DNA of 64,000 nt from Modestobacter lapidis. GTDB taxonomy: Bacteria > Actinomycetota > Actinomycetes > Mycobacteriales > Geodermatophilaceae. The DNA lies in assembly GCA_019779905.1 (NCBI GenBank), contig JABAKE010000015.1:1-64000 (forward strand). Reading direction: 5' to 3'. Positions 57,204 through 64,000 of this stretch are shown here, piece by piece. The notes beneath the pieces are model-generated. The model worked only from the letters and a program-made list of their open reading frames with translations. It was not told the DNA's origin and searched no databases. Both the position numbers and the translations under genes were made by a program. Position 1 is the first letter of the stretch; every line of letters begins with the position of its first letter.

Positions 57204-58353
57204 AGCGGGCGCGCCCCCACACCGCGACCAGACCGAACGGAACGATGCCGACGGCGGCGAGCAGGAAGATCGTGTCGTACCGGCCGGCGTCGGCCAGCCC
57301 GGCCACGGCCACCGCGGTGAGCGCGCTGCCGACGAACAGGGCGCCGGCGAACAGCGACACGATGGTGGCCCGCGCCGCGGGCAGCACCTCGGTGGCCCAG
57401 GTCTGCAGGGACGAGTGCAGCGCCGCCCAGGCCAGCCCGAGCAGCACGGTGACCCCGATCGCCACGGCGACCGACCGGGAGGCGGCCAAGGCCCCGCAGG
57501 CGGCCACCGCCGAGGCGGCGCCCAGGGCGATCAGCCGGTGCGGGTGCGCCCGCCGGGCGATCCGGCCGACCACGGTCGCGAAGACGAGCACGGCCGCGCC
57601 GTAGACGGCCATCACCCCGCCGGCGACGGCCGTCGGGGCGCCGGCGGACTCCACCGCCGGGGGCAGCAGGGTGAGGGCGCCGATCAGCACCCCGCCCTCG
57701 ACGAAGGCCAGGCCGAGCACGAACAGGGCGGCGCGCGACCGGGCGACGATCAGCAGCGGCGCCAGGAGGTTCCGGTGCGACCGGGTGCGCGGCGGCTCGT
57801 CGAGGAAGCGCAGGGCCAGTGACAGCACCAGCGCGGCCAGCCCGGTCGCCACGAACACCGCCCGCCAGGTGATGAACTGGGCCACCAGGCCGGCGCCCAC
57901 CGAGGCGGCCGCCGTTCCGAGGGCGACGCCGACCATCAGCCGGGTCAGCTCCCGCTGCCGGCCCCCCGCGGCCACGGTGTCGCCGACGTAGACCATCCCG
58001 GAGGGATAGGCCGCGCCGAAGAACGCACCGCCGACCCCGCGGGCGACCCCGAGGAGCAGGGCGGTCGGGGCGAAGGCGGCGGCCACCGCCGCCACCCCGG
58101 CGACCGCCACGGTGAGCCGGATGGTGCGCACCAGGCCCAGCCGGTCGGAGACCAGACCCCAGATCGGCTGGCAGAGCCCGTAGGCCAGGAAGTAGGCGCC
58201 GGCCGCCTGGACGATCGTCGACAGCGGAACGTCGAGGTCGGCGGCGATCGCGATGAGCATCGGCGGCATCGCGAAGCGGTCGATGGTGCTGACGAAGGCG
58301 TTGGCCTGCAGCAGCCGGATCGGGGACACCCGCCCGGACGAGGGCCTCGGCAC
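57187..58353 (-). CDS. MFS transporter
   Basis: A 388-residue protein with 12 hydrophobic segments. G-L-V-S-D-R-L-G-L-V-R-T-I-R at the 2-3 loop and A-F-F-G-A-A-Y-P-S-G-M-V-Y at helix 5 are standard MFS features; the family resembles drug/metabolite exporters. GTG 58353 is a best guess; GTG 58329 is possible, and no clear ribosome site marks either. The gene is divergent from the large membrane protein gene and ends inside a shared terminator stem. Confidence 0.82.
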   Translation of the reverse strand: MPRPSSGRVSPIRLLQANAFVSTIDRFAMPPMLIAIAADLDVPLSTIVQAAGAYFLAYGLCQPIWGLVSDRLGLVRTIRLTVAVAGVAAVAAAFAPTALLLGVARGVGGAFFGAAYPSGMVYVGDTVAAGGRQRELTRLMVGVALGTAAASVGAGLVAQFITWRAVFVATGLAALVLSLALRFLDEPPRTRSHRNLLAPLLIVARSRAALFVLGLAFVEGGVLIGALTLLPPAVESAGAPTAVAGGVMAVYGAAVLVFATVVGRIARRAHPHRLIALGAASAVAACGALAASRSVAVAIGVTVLLGLAWAALHSSLQTWATEVLPAARATIVSLFAGALFVGSALTAVAVAGLADAGRYDTIFLLAAVGIVPFGLVAVWGRARWQRAG

Positions 58354-58516
58354 CGGCCGACCGTAGCCGGGGGCGGGCGGCGCCCGCCCCGGCACCTCGT
58401 CCCGGACGGACCGATACGCCGGTGTGCCGCGCCCCTCCCGTGTCGGACGTCCTCGAGAGCCGGGCGGCGTGCCTAGCATCGCGGGTCGACCACCAGACCT
58501 GCAGTGAGGACGTCCC

Positions 58517-60784
58517 GTGAGCCGAGACCGCGACGGCGGGCCGAGTCCGTTCCCGGTAGCGGTGCGGCCGCCCGGGGTGGCGCCGGGTGCGCCCGGCGCC
58601 GGCGGGGAACGCCGGGCGAGGGTGCGCGACCTGGGCGGGCTCCTCGGGGTCGTGGCCGCGGCCGGCGGCCTGGCCGCCGTTCTCGCCGTTCTCGCCGGAG
58701 CGGTCGGCTGGGGGCTGGCCGTCCGGTCGCTCGCCGCGCTCGCCGTGCTGGCGGTCGTGCACGGAGGTCTCGTCGCGCTCGCCGCGCCCCGGGTCGGGAC
58801 CGCGGTCCGCATCGTGCTCAGCGTCGTCCTCGGACTGGCCACCGCGGGCATCGCGGTGTGGCTCTCCGGGGTCGTCGACTGGTTCGCGCTGCGGTGGTTC
58901 GTCGCTGCGGCTCCCGCACTGGCCTGGCTCCACCCGTCGGCGCGGGCTGCCTGGTGGCCGGGCGCGGCGGCCGGCGACTGGCGGGACCGGATCGGTCACC
59001 ACGGTCCGGCGCTGTGGGGCCTGGCCGTCGCCTGGGCCCTGGCCGCCCGCGCCCTGGCCGGCTACTACTCCCCGGTCGGGGACGGTGGCCCGTTCCGCCA
59101 GTTCTACGTCGACCTGCCGTGGCACATCGCGCTGACCGCAGAGGCGCTCGACCGGGCACCCACCGTCTACCCGTGGATCCCCGACGTCGGGATCGGGTAC
59201 TCGTGGCTCTTCTTCGGGACCCTCGGCCTGCTGGGCAACCTGTCGGGCGCGACGGCGGCGCAGCTGGTCCTGTCGGTGGGCCCCGCCCTGCTGGCCCTGG
59301 TCGTGCCCGCGGCCCTCGTGGCGTGCACGTGGGTCGCCGGTCGCAGCCGGCTGGCCGCCGGGCTCGCGCCGGTCGTCTTCTCCCTCGCCCGCGCCCCCCT
59401 GTTCGGCCACACGGAGGGCGTGCAGATCACCCCACAGTGGGTGCTGATCAACCGCGACGCCACGAACGCGATGGTGCTGGCCGTCGTGCTGCTGCTGGTG
59501 GTGCGCCGGCAGCACACCGCCGGACGTGCGGAGCCGGCGAGACGCCCGGCGGCCGCGCCCTTCCTGCTCGTCGTGTTCCTGATCGCATTCGCCGCGGCGG
59601 GATCCCGGGGCGGTGCCGTGGTGCCCATCCTCGGCGCGGCGGGGCTGTCGTGGCTGCTCTCCCTCCGAAACGGCGACGAGCGGCGGGACACCACCTGGTC
59701 CCTGAGCGTCATCGGCCTCGCGGTGGTCTGCGCCACCGTCGCGGTGACCCGGTCGTCCGGCAGCTTCCGGGTCGACCCGCTCAGCTTCCTGCCCGTGCAG
59801 GTGGCCGCATGGGGGCCGATCCCGGTGGCGACGCTGGCGTCGCTCGTCGTGATGCTCGCGATGACCGGGGCGGTCGCGCTGGTCGGTCGGTGGCTTCCCC
59901 CGGCGCGTCCGGCGGTGCCGGTGCTGGCCGGCGCCGCGCTGGCCGGGATCGTCGGCCTGACGCTCTTCGGCCACCCGTCCTTCTCCCAGCTCTACTTCTT
60001 CCATGCCGGCTGGCCGGTGATCGTGGTCGGCCTCGCCCTCGTCCTGGCCGTCGCGGTGGGCGCACTCGGGCCGCTCGTGCTGCTCGTCCTGGCCGTCGGC
60101 GTGCTCGCCGCCCAGGTGCTCCTCGACCCGCCTGACCTGCTGCCACCCACCCCGTGGCCGATCCGGCTGGCGGTGGTCGCCGTGCTGGCGCTGCTGGTGA
60201 TCGGCGGCCTGACCGCGGCGCTGGCCCGGGTGCACGGGTGGCGACGGACCACGGCCCTGACGCTGCCCGTGCTGCTGCTGGCCCTGCAGCCCTGGGCGCT
60301 GCCCGAGGTCGTGCACCCGGCCGCCGTCGTCACCGCCGCGCCGACGCAGGGCTCGGTGAGCGACGGGCAGCTCGCCCTGCTCGCCGAGCTGCGCGAGCGC
60401 TCCGACCCCGACGACCTGGTCGCGACCAACAAGCACTGCCTCGGGGGCACGGTGGCGACGGGCACCTGCGACGCGCGGTGGTTCACCGTGGCCGCCTTCG
60501 CCGAGCGCCGGGTGCTCGTGGAGGGCTGGTCCTACGACTACACCTGGACGTCGTCGGGGAACGACAACCTGGAGCCCTACTGGGATCCGGCCCTGCTGCG
60601 GGCCAACGACGGCTTCATCGCCGATCCCGGTCCGGCGACCTGCCGTGTCCTGCGGGACGCCGGCGTCCGGTGGATCTTCGTCGACCACCGGGAGCCCTGG
60701 AGCCCGCGCATCGCCGATTTCGCCGAGCCGGTGGGCGCCGTCGAGGACGCGTCGCTGTACCGGCTCGACGAGGAGTGCGCCTGA
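58517..60784 (+). CDS. large polytopic membrane protein, possible GT-C-type glycosyltransferase
   Basis: A 755-residue protein. After a proline-rich start there are roughly 14 hydrophobic segments, then a soluble C-terminal part of about 140 residues (from near residue 615) with three cysteines. The stretch F-Y-V-D-L-P-W-H-I-A-L-T-A-E with conserved-looking Asp and His in the first large loop, and a C-terminal V-L-V-E-G-W-S-Y-D-Y-T-W, recall polyprenyl-phosphate-sugar GT-C enzymes, but I do not recognise a named family. GTG 58517 has GAGGA upstream; TAGCAT (58474-58479) may be its -10. The substrate is unknown. Confidence 0.65.
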   Translation: MSRDRDGGPSPFPVAVRPPGVAPGAPGAGGERRARVRDLGGLLGVVAAAGGLAAVLAVLAGAVGWGLAVRSLAALAVLAVVHGGLVALAAPRVGTAVRIVLSVVLGLATAGIAVWLSGVVDWFALRWFVAAAPALAWLHPSARAAWWPGAAAGDWRDRIGHHGPALWGLAVAWALAARALAGYYSPVGDGGPFRQFYVDLPWHIALTAEALDRAPTVYPWIPDVGIGYSWLFFGTLGLLGNLSGATAAQLVLSVGPALLALVVPAALVACTWVAGRSRLAAGLAPVVFSLARAPLFGHTEGVQITPQWVLINRDATNAMVLAVVLLLVVRRQHTAGRAEPARRPAAAPFLLVVFLIAFAAAGSRGGAVVPILGAAGLSWLLSLRNGDERRDTTWSLSVIGLAVVCATVAVTRSSGSFRVDPLSFLPVQVAAWGPIPVATLASLVVMLAMTGAVALVGRWLPPARPAVPVLAGAALAGIVGLTLFGHPSFSQLYFFHAGWPVIVVGLALVLAVAVGALGPLVLLVLAVGVLAAQVLLDPPDLLPPTPWPIRLAVVAVLALLVIGGLTAALARVHGWRRTTALTLPVLLLALQPWALPEVVHPAAVVTAAPTQGSVSDGQLALLAELRERSDPDDLVATNKHCLGGTVATGTCDARWFTVAAFAERRVLVEGWSYDYTWTSSGNDNLEPYWDPALLRANDGFIADPGPATCRVLRDAGVRWIFVDHREPWSPRIADFAEPVGAVEDASLYRLDEECA

Positions 60785-60853
60785 CGCCGGGCTGGTGACG
60801 ACGCCGGCGGCACGGGTGCGCAGAGCCTGGCCGGGCGGGCTCGGCAGGCGGCG

Positions 60854-61663
60854 TCAGCGCCGGGGAGCCGCCCAGGGGTCCTCGGGGTCGAAGTCGTCGG
60901 GCTCGTCGTCGGTGCCGCCGGCCGCGGGCGGACCACCCGCCGGGCGCGGCTCCGCGCGCCGGGCGGCGGCCTCCAGGGCGGCGTCCCGCTCGGCCTGGCG
61001 CCGGGCGCGCTCCAGCCGGGCGTCCTCCCGCACCTGCCGGCGGGACGGCGTGCCGTCCTCGTTGGTGAGCTGCCACCAGGTGTCCTGCTGCCGGGCCAGC
61101 GCCACGCCGGCGACGACCAGCCCGACCGGGATGACGTAGGCGGCCACCCGCTCCATGCCGCCCTCGCCCAGGCCGAGGAACACCACGGCACCGAAGAAGA
61201 CCGTGCCGACCACGCCGACCAGGCCGAGCACAGCCAGCGTGGTGCCCAGCGCCTCCGACCGCGGTCGCACGCCGTAGGCCAGCGCGATCAGCCCCAGCCC
61301 GCCGCCGAGCAGGTGTACGCCGGCGGCGACCTGGTGCACGGTCGCGTTGCCGTCGGCGGGGAAGACACCCACCAGCAGCACGCCGGCCCCGGCGACCACC
61401 AGCAGCACGCGGGCCAGCCGGCCGCCGGTGCCGGCCAGCCCGGGGCCGAGCAGCAGCGCCCCGGCGGCGATCAGCAGCCCCTGGACGACGAAGGAGGCGT
61501 TCATCGGCGTCGCGGCCGGCGAGGCCGCCGTCCCGAGGTCGCTGATCACGTCCGCCGAGTACGAGTAGCCGTCGAACCGCAGCGCGGCGATCGCCTCGAC
61601 GACGAAGAACTGCAGCGTCAGCAGCCAGGCCAGGCCGCCCCAGCGGTACCGCGAAGGAGTCAC
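60854..61663 (-). CDS. DUF998 family membrane protein
   Basis: A 269-residue protein with six hydrophobic segments in the first 190 residues and a charged, arginine/alanine-rich cytoplasmic tail with [21 protein letters not shown] and [13 protein letters not shown] are DUF998 hallmarks. The function is unknown. GTG 61663 follows GGTTCC rather than a good ribosome site, but matches the usual N-terminus. It is divergent from the YnfA-like gene. Confidence 0.78.
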   Translation of the reverse strand: MTPSRYRWGGLAWLLTLQFFVVEAIAALRFDGYSYSADVISDLGTAASPAATPMNASFVVQGLLIAAGALLLGPGLAGTGGRLARVLLVVAGAGVLLVGVFPADGNATVHQVAAGVHLLGGGLGLIALAYGVRPRSEALGTTLAVLGLVGVVGTVFFGAVVFLGLGEGGMERVAAYVIPVGLVVAGVALARQQDTWWQLTNEDGTPSRRQVREDARLERARRQAERDAALEAAARRAEPRPAGGPPAAGGTDDEPDDFDPEDPWAAPRR

Positions 61664-61743
61664 GGGAACCGATCCTCCCAGCCGCGGCCGTGCCCGGCCG
61701 GGAGGGTGACCCGGGAGGGATCCGCAACCGGCAGAGTGGCCCC

Positions 61744-62076
61744 GTGACGCTGCGCTCGATCGCCCTCTTCCTGCTCGCCGCCGTGCTCGAGATCGGTGGC
61801 GCCTGGCTGGTCTGGCAGGGGCTGCGCGACTCCCGCGGCTGGGCGTGGGTGGGCGCCGGCGTGGTTGCCCTGGGCCTGTACGGCGTGGTGGCGACCCTCC
61901 AGACCGATGCGGCCTTCGGCCGGGTGCTGGCCGCCTACGGCGGGGTGTTCATCGCCGGGTCGCTGTTGTGGGCGGCGGTCGCCGACGGCTACCGGCCCGA
62001 CCGGTGGGACGTCATCGGGGCGGCGGTCTGCCTGGTCGGGGTCGGGTTGATCATGTACGCGCCGCGGAACGGGTGA
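61744..62076 (+). CDS. YnfA family small membrane protein
   Basis: A 110-residue protein with four hydrophobic segments, the standard YnfA/UPF0060 length. [14 protein letters not shown] near the start and [13 protein letters not shown] in the third helix are family signatures, and [11 protein letters not shown] fills the last loop. Relatives sit in the drug/metabolite transporter superfamily. GTG 61744 matches family N-termini. Confidence 0.9.
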   Translation: MTLRSIALFLLAAVLEIGGAWLVWQGLRDSRGWAWVGAGVVALGLYGVVATLQTDAAFGRVLAAYGGVFIAGSLLWAAVADGYRPDRWDVIGAAVCLVGVGLIMYAPRNG

Positions 62077-62167
62077 GCCCCGGCATCCGCAGCACCTCGG
62101 CGTCCGCGGCCGGCCGGCCGGGGGACCGTTGCATCGTGCCGCGGATCACAGGAGCAGGCTCGGCGGC

Positions 62168-63421
62168 ATGGGCGTCGTCGGCGGGCGGGACGAGGTGAGC
62201 GAGGCGACCGGGCCGGCGTCCTGGGAGGGCCACCGGGGCGGGGAGCCCGGGCTGCGGCGGGCCGCGACGGCGGTATTCCTCGCCGGCCTCGCGGTGTTCG
62301 CCACCCTCTACGCGCCCCAGGCACTGCTGCCCGAGCTGTCCCGCTCGTTCGCGGTGTCCCCGACGGCCTCGACGCTGGCCATCTCGATCAGCACCGCGTC
62401 GCTCGCCGTCGGGCTGCTCGTGCTCGGGCCGCTGTCCGACCGGCGCGGCCGCACCCCGGTGCTGCACGCCAGCCTGGCCGCCACGGCGGTGCTCGCCGTC
62501 CTCCTGGCGCTGACGCCGGTCTGGGAGGTGCTGCTGGTGCTGCGCGCGCTGCAGGGCTTCGCGCTGGCCGGGCTGCCGGCGGTCGCGGTGGCCTACCTGC
62601 GGGAGGAGCTGCACCCGTCGGTGAGCGGGCGGGCGATCGGCCTCTACGTGAGCGGCACCGCGATCGGCGGCCTCACCGGGCGGCTGCTCACCGGTTTCCT
62701 CACCGAGCTGGGCGGCTGGCGGACCGCGCTGGCCGGCACGGCGGTGCTCGCGGTGGGCTGCGCGGTCGCCGTCCGGGTGCTGCTGCCGCCGTCGCGGCGG
62801 TTCACCCGGGTCCCGCGGGAGGGGCGCCTGCTGCGTCAGCTCGCGCGCGGCTTCACCGACCCTGCCCTGCTGGCGCTCTACGGTGTGGCCGCGTTGCTGA
62901 TGGGGGGCTTCGTCGCGGTCTACAACGCCGGGACCTTCCGGCTGGAGTCCCCGCCCTACTCGCTCAGCCCGGCGCTGGCCAGCCTGGTGTTCCTCGCCTA
63001 CCTGCTCGGGTCGGCGAGCTCCCCGACGGCCGGCTGGCTGGCCGACCGGGTCGGCCGCCGGCTCGTCGTCCCGCTGTCGGTCGTCGTCATGGCGGCCGGG
63101 CTCGCCCTCACCCTGCTGGCGCCGCTGTGGGGGCTGGTGCTGGGGCTCTGCGTGCTGACGATCGGATTCTTCGCCGCGCACGGGGTGGCCAGCGGCTGGG
63201 TGGCGGCGCGGGCGCAGCTGGGTGGCCGGGCGGTGGGACAGGCCGCGTCGCTGTACTCGTTCTGGTACTACGTGGGCTCCTCGGTGGGTGGCACGCTGGC
63301 CGGCCGGGCCTGGGACGGCTCGGGCTGGCCGGGCGTCGTCGTCCTCGCCGGGGCGTGCACCGTCGGCGCCCTGCTGCTCAGCCTGGTGCTGGGCCGCACC
63401 CGCGCGCTGCAGCCCTCCTGA
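62168..63421 (+). CDS. MFS transporter (YnfM/AraJ-like)
   Basis: A 417-residue protein with 12 hydrophobic segments. L-Y-A-P-Q-A-L-L-P-E-L after helix 1, G-P-L-S-D-R-R-G-R-T-P-V at loop 2-3 and Y-V-S-G-T-A-I-G-G-L-T-G-R are characteristic of the YnfM/AraJ exporter group. ATG 62168 is likely; GTG 62195 is an alternative. A long hairpin follows 3 bases after the stop. Confidence 0.87.
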   Translation: MGVVGGRDEVSEATGPASWEGHRGGEPGLRRAATAVFLAGLAVFATLYAPQALLPELSRSFAVSPTASTLAISISTASLAVGLLVLGPLSDRRGRTPVLHASLAATAVLAVLLALTPVWEVLLVLRALQGFALAGLPAVAVAYLREELHPSVSGRAIGLYVSGTAIGGLTGRLLTGFLTELGGWRTALAGTAVLAVGCAVAVRVLLPPSRRFTRVPREGRLLRQLARGFTDPALLALYGVAALLMGGFVAVYNAGTFRLESPPYSLSPALASLVFLAYLLGSASSPTAGWLADRVGRRLVVPLSVVVMAAGLALTLLAPLWGLVLGLCVLTIGFFAAHGVASGWVAARAQLGGRAVGQAASLYSFWYYVGSSVGGTLAGRAWDGSGWPGVVVLAGACTVGALLLSLVLGRTRALQPS

Positions 63422-63424
63422 CGC

Positions 63425-63464
63425 GGTGGGGGCGGTGGCCCGATCCCGGGACACCGCCCCCACC
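63425..63464. terminator. bidirectional terminator with 13-bp stem
   Basis: GGTGGGGGCGGTG (63425-63437) pairs perfectly with CACCGCCCCCACC (63452-63464); the 14-base loop contains a second small CCCG/CGGG stem. It lies between convergent genes. Confidence 0.75.
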
Positions 63465-63476
63465 GGACGTGCCCAC

Positions 63477-63677
63477 TCAGTCGGTGGCGGCGTGCTCGTC
63501 GGCCCCGGCCGGGTTCGCGTCGTCGGAGCCGACGGCCTGCCGCTCCTGCTCGGTGCGGTGCTCGAGGACCTCGTCGGACAGGTGCGGATCTCCCGCGTGC
63601 TCCTGCCGGTCCCGGGGAGCGGACTCCTCGGGGATGATCACGTCGTCGAGCGTCGGTTCGTCGTGCGGGCTGGTCAT
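63477..63677 (-). CDS. small acidic hydrophilic protein, uncharacterised
   Basis: A 66-residue protein beginning MTSPHDEPTLDDVIIPEE, with many Asp, Glu and His and no hydrophobic segment. GGAGG lies 7 bases before ATG 63677. The L-D-D-V-I-I-P and L-S-D-E-V-L-E-H-R blocks suggest a conserved actinobacterial small protein, but I cannot name a family. It is probably disordered or metal-binding. Confidence 0.6.
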   Translation of the reverse strand: MTSPHDEPTLDDVIIPEESAPRDRQEHAGDPHLSDEVLEHRTEQERQAVGSDDANPAGADEHAATD

Positions 63678-63756
63678 CGTGGTCCTCCGCTCCCGGGTCC
63701 ACCCTGCGCGGACCGTGCCGCCCTCCGGTAGCCAGCCGGTCGGCCGGCCAACCCTC

Positions 63757-63999
63757 TCAGCCCTGCTTGAGCTGCTCGGCGGGCAGCCACGCCTCGACCA
63801 GCACCGGACCGTGCTCGCCGGCCACGGTGTAGGCCACCCGGCCGTGCCAGCCGTCGCCCCGCTGCCGCCACTCGACCAGCAGCCCCGGCCAGACGCCGGG
63901 GGCGTCGGGCGGGTCGCGGACCCAGCAGTGCCGGCCGTGCCCCTGCCCGGCGGTCCGGCGTGCGCCGGACCGTTCGGCCGGTGGGGGAGCGGCCGGCAC
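63757..63999 (-). CDS. small uncharacterised protein, possibly cut by the right edge
   Basis: An open frame reading leftward to TGA 63757. The conserved-looking part is H-C-W-V-R-D-P-P-D-A-P-G-V-W-P-G-L-L-V-E-W and the ending V-L-V-E-A-W-L-P-A-E-Q-L, a mixed beta pattern seen in small actinobacterial proteins of unknown function. A GTG at 63999 may be the start, but the frame could extend past the window. It is in tandem with the 66-residue gene. Confidence 0.5.
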   Translation of the reverse strand: MPAAPPPAERSGARRTAGQGHGRHCWVRDPPDAPGVWPGLLVEWRQRGDGWHGRVAYTVAGEHGPVLVEAWLPAEQLKQG

Positions 64000-64000
64000 G

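Noticed and set aside
56630-60688. A 1352-codon open frame on the minus strand
   Set aside because: It runs antisense or out of frame through an ABC permease, a transporter and a membrane protein with clear family features. Its translation is Arg/Gly/His/Gln-rich shadow sequence.

Overview
The window is a gene-dense stretch of a very GC-rich actinobacterial chromosome. Third codon positions are almost all G or C, GTG starts are common, and strong GGAGG ribosome sites alternate with leaderless-looking starts. The family mix (DUF222/13E12 HNH endonuclease, DUF3040, DUF5313, DUF2254, 3 MarR-like regulators, PucR/ferredoxin reductase/desaturase block) suggests a soil actinomycete, perhaps Geodermatophilaceae. 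That placement is inference. I saw no tRNA or rRNA gene, no CRISPR array and no insertion sequence.

Layout. 1-2.2 kb: an incomplete SOS-type HNH endonuclease gene with a textbook LexA box, a dihydrofolate-reductase-like remnant, an OhrR-like regulator and a DUF5313 membrane protein. 2.4-5.7 kb: a + strand cassette of two oxidoreductases and a GT4 glycosyltransferase. 5.7-6.6 kb: a DksA-like zinc-finger gene behind a long leader with a short ORF and a terminator-like hairpin. 6.7-11.8 kb: amino-acid oxidase, STAS protein, decayed DUF2254 gene, MarR/DUF3040/UspA group. 11.9-16.5 kb: glutamate dehydrogenase, guanidinium-type SMR exporter, HD hydrolase, then a GbsR-type regulator divergent from a GMC oxidoreductase with an operator array between them.

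16.7-30.4 kb is a catabolic region with two convergent units. The first (FAD monooxygenase, extradiol dioxygenase, fumarylacetoacetase-like hydrolase, C-C hydrolase, cyclase-family hydrolase) is divergent from its LysR regulator and followed by an MFS transporter and a Tat-exported metallo-hydrolase. The second (FAD monooxygenase, fumarylacetoacetase-like hydrolase, DUF3500) sits beside an IclR regulator and a CynX-type transporter. A near-identical 21-base motif lies on both sides of the IclR gene. Both units look built for ring hydroxylation, ring opening and C-C cleavage; substrates are not deducible.

30.6-41.5 kb: diguanylate cyclase, AraC and DinB-like genes, an acetyltransferase-TetR-MFS operon, Mug glycosylase and a DUF2207 lipoprotein. 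41.5-43.9 kb: PucR regulator divergent from a ferredoxin reductase/fatty acid desaturase pair. 44-50.3 kb: a possible nitric-oxide/oxygen module with flavohemoglobin, a second globin-reductase coupled to a DivIVA protein, a SufR-like regulator, a TDT channel, hemerythrin and two DUF2249 domains. 50.5-64 kb: aldolase, RDD protein, secreted peptidase, a possible phosphatidylcholine locus (Pcs-like and PmtA-like genes divergent), a drug-type ABC exporter, three transporters or membrane proteins, and small uncharacterised genes at the right edge.
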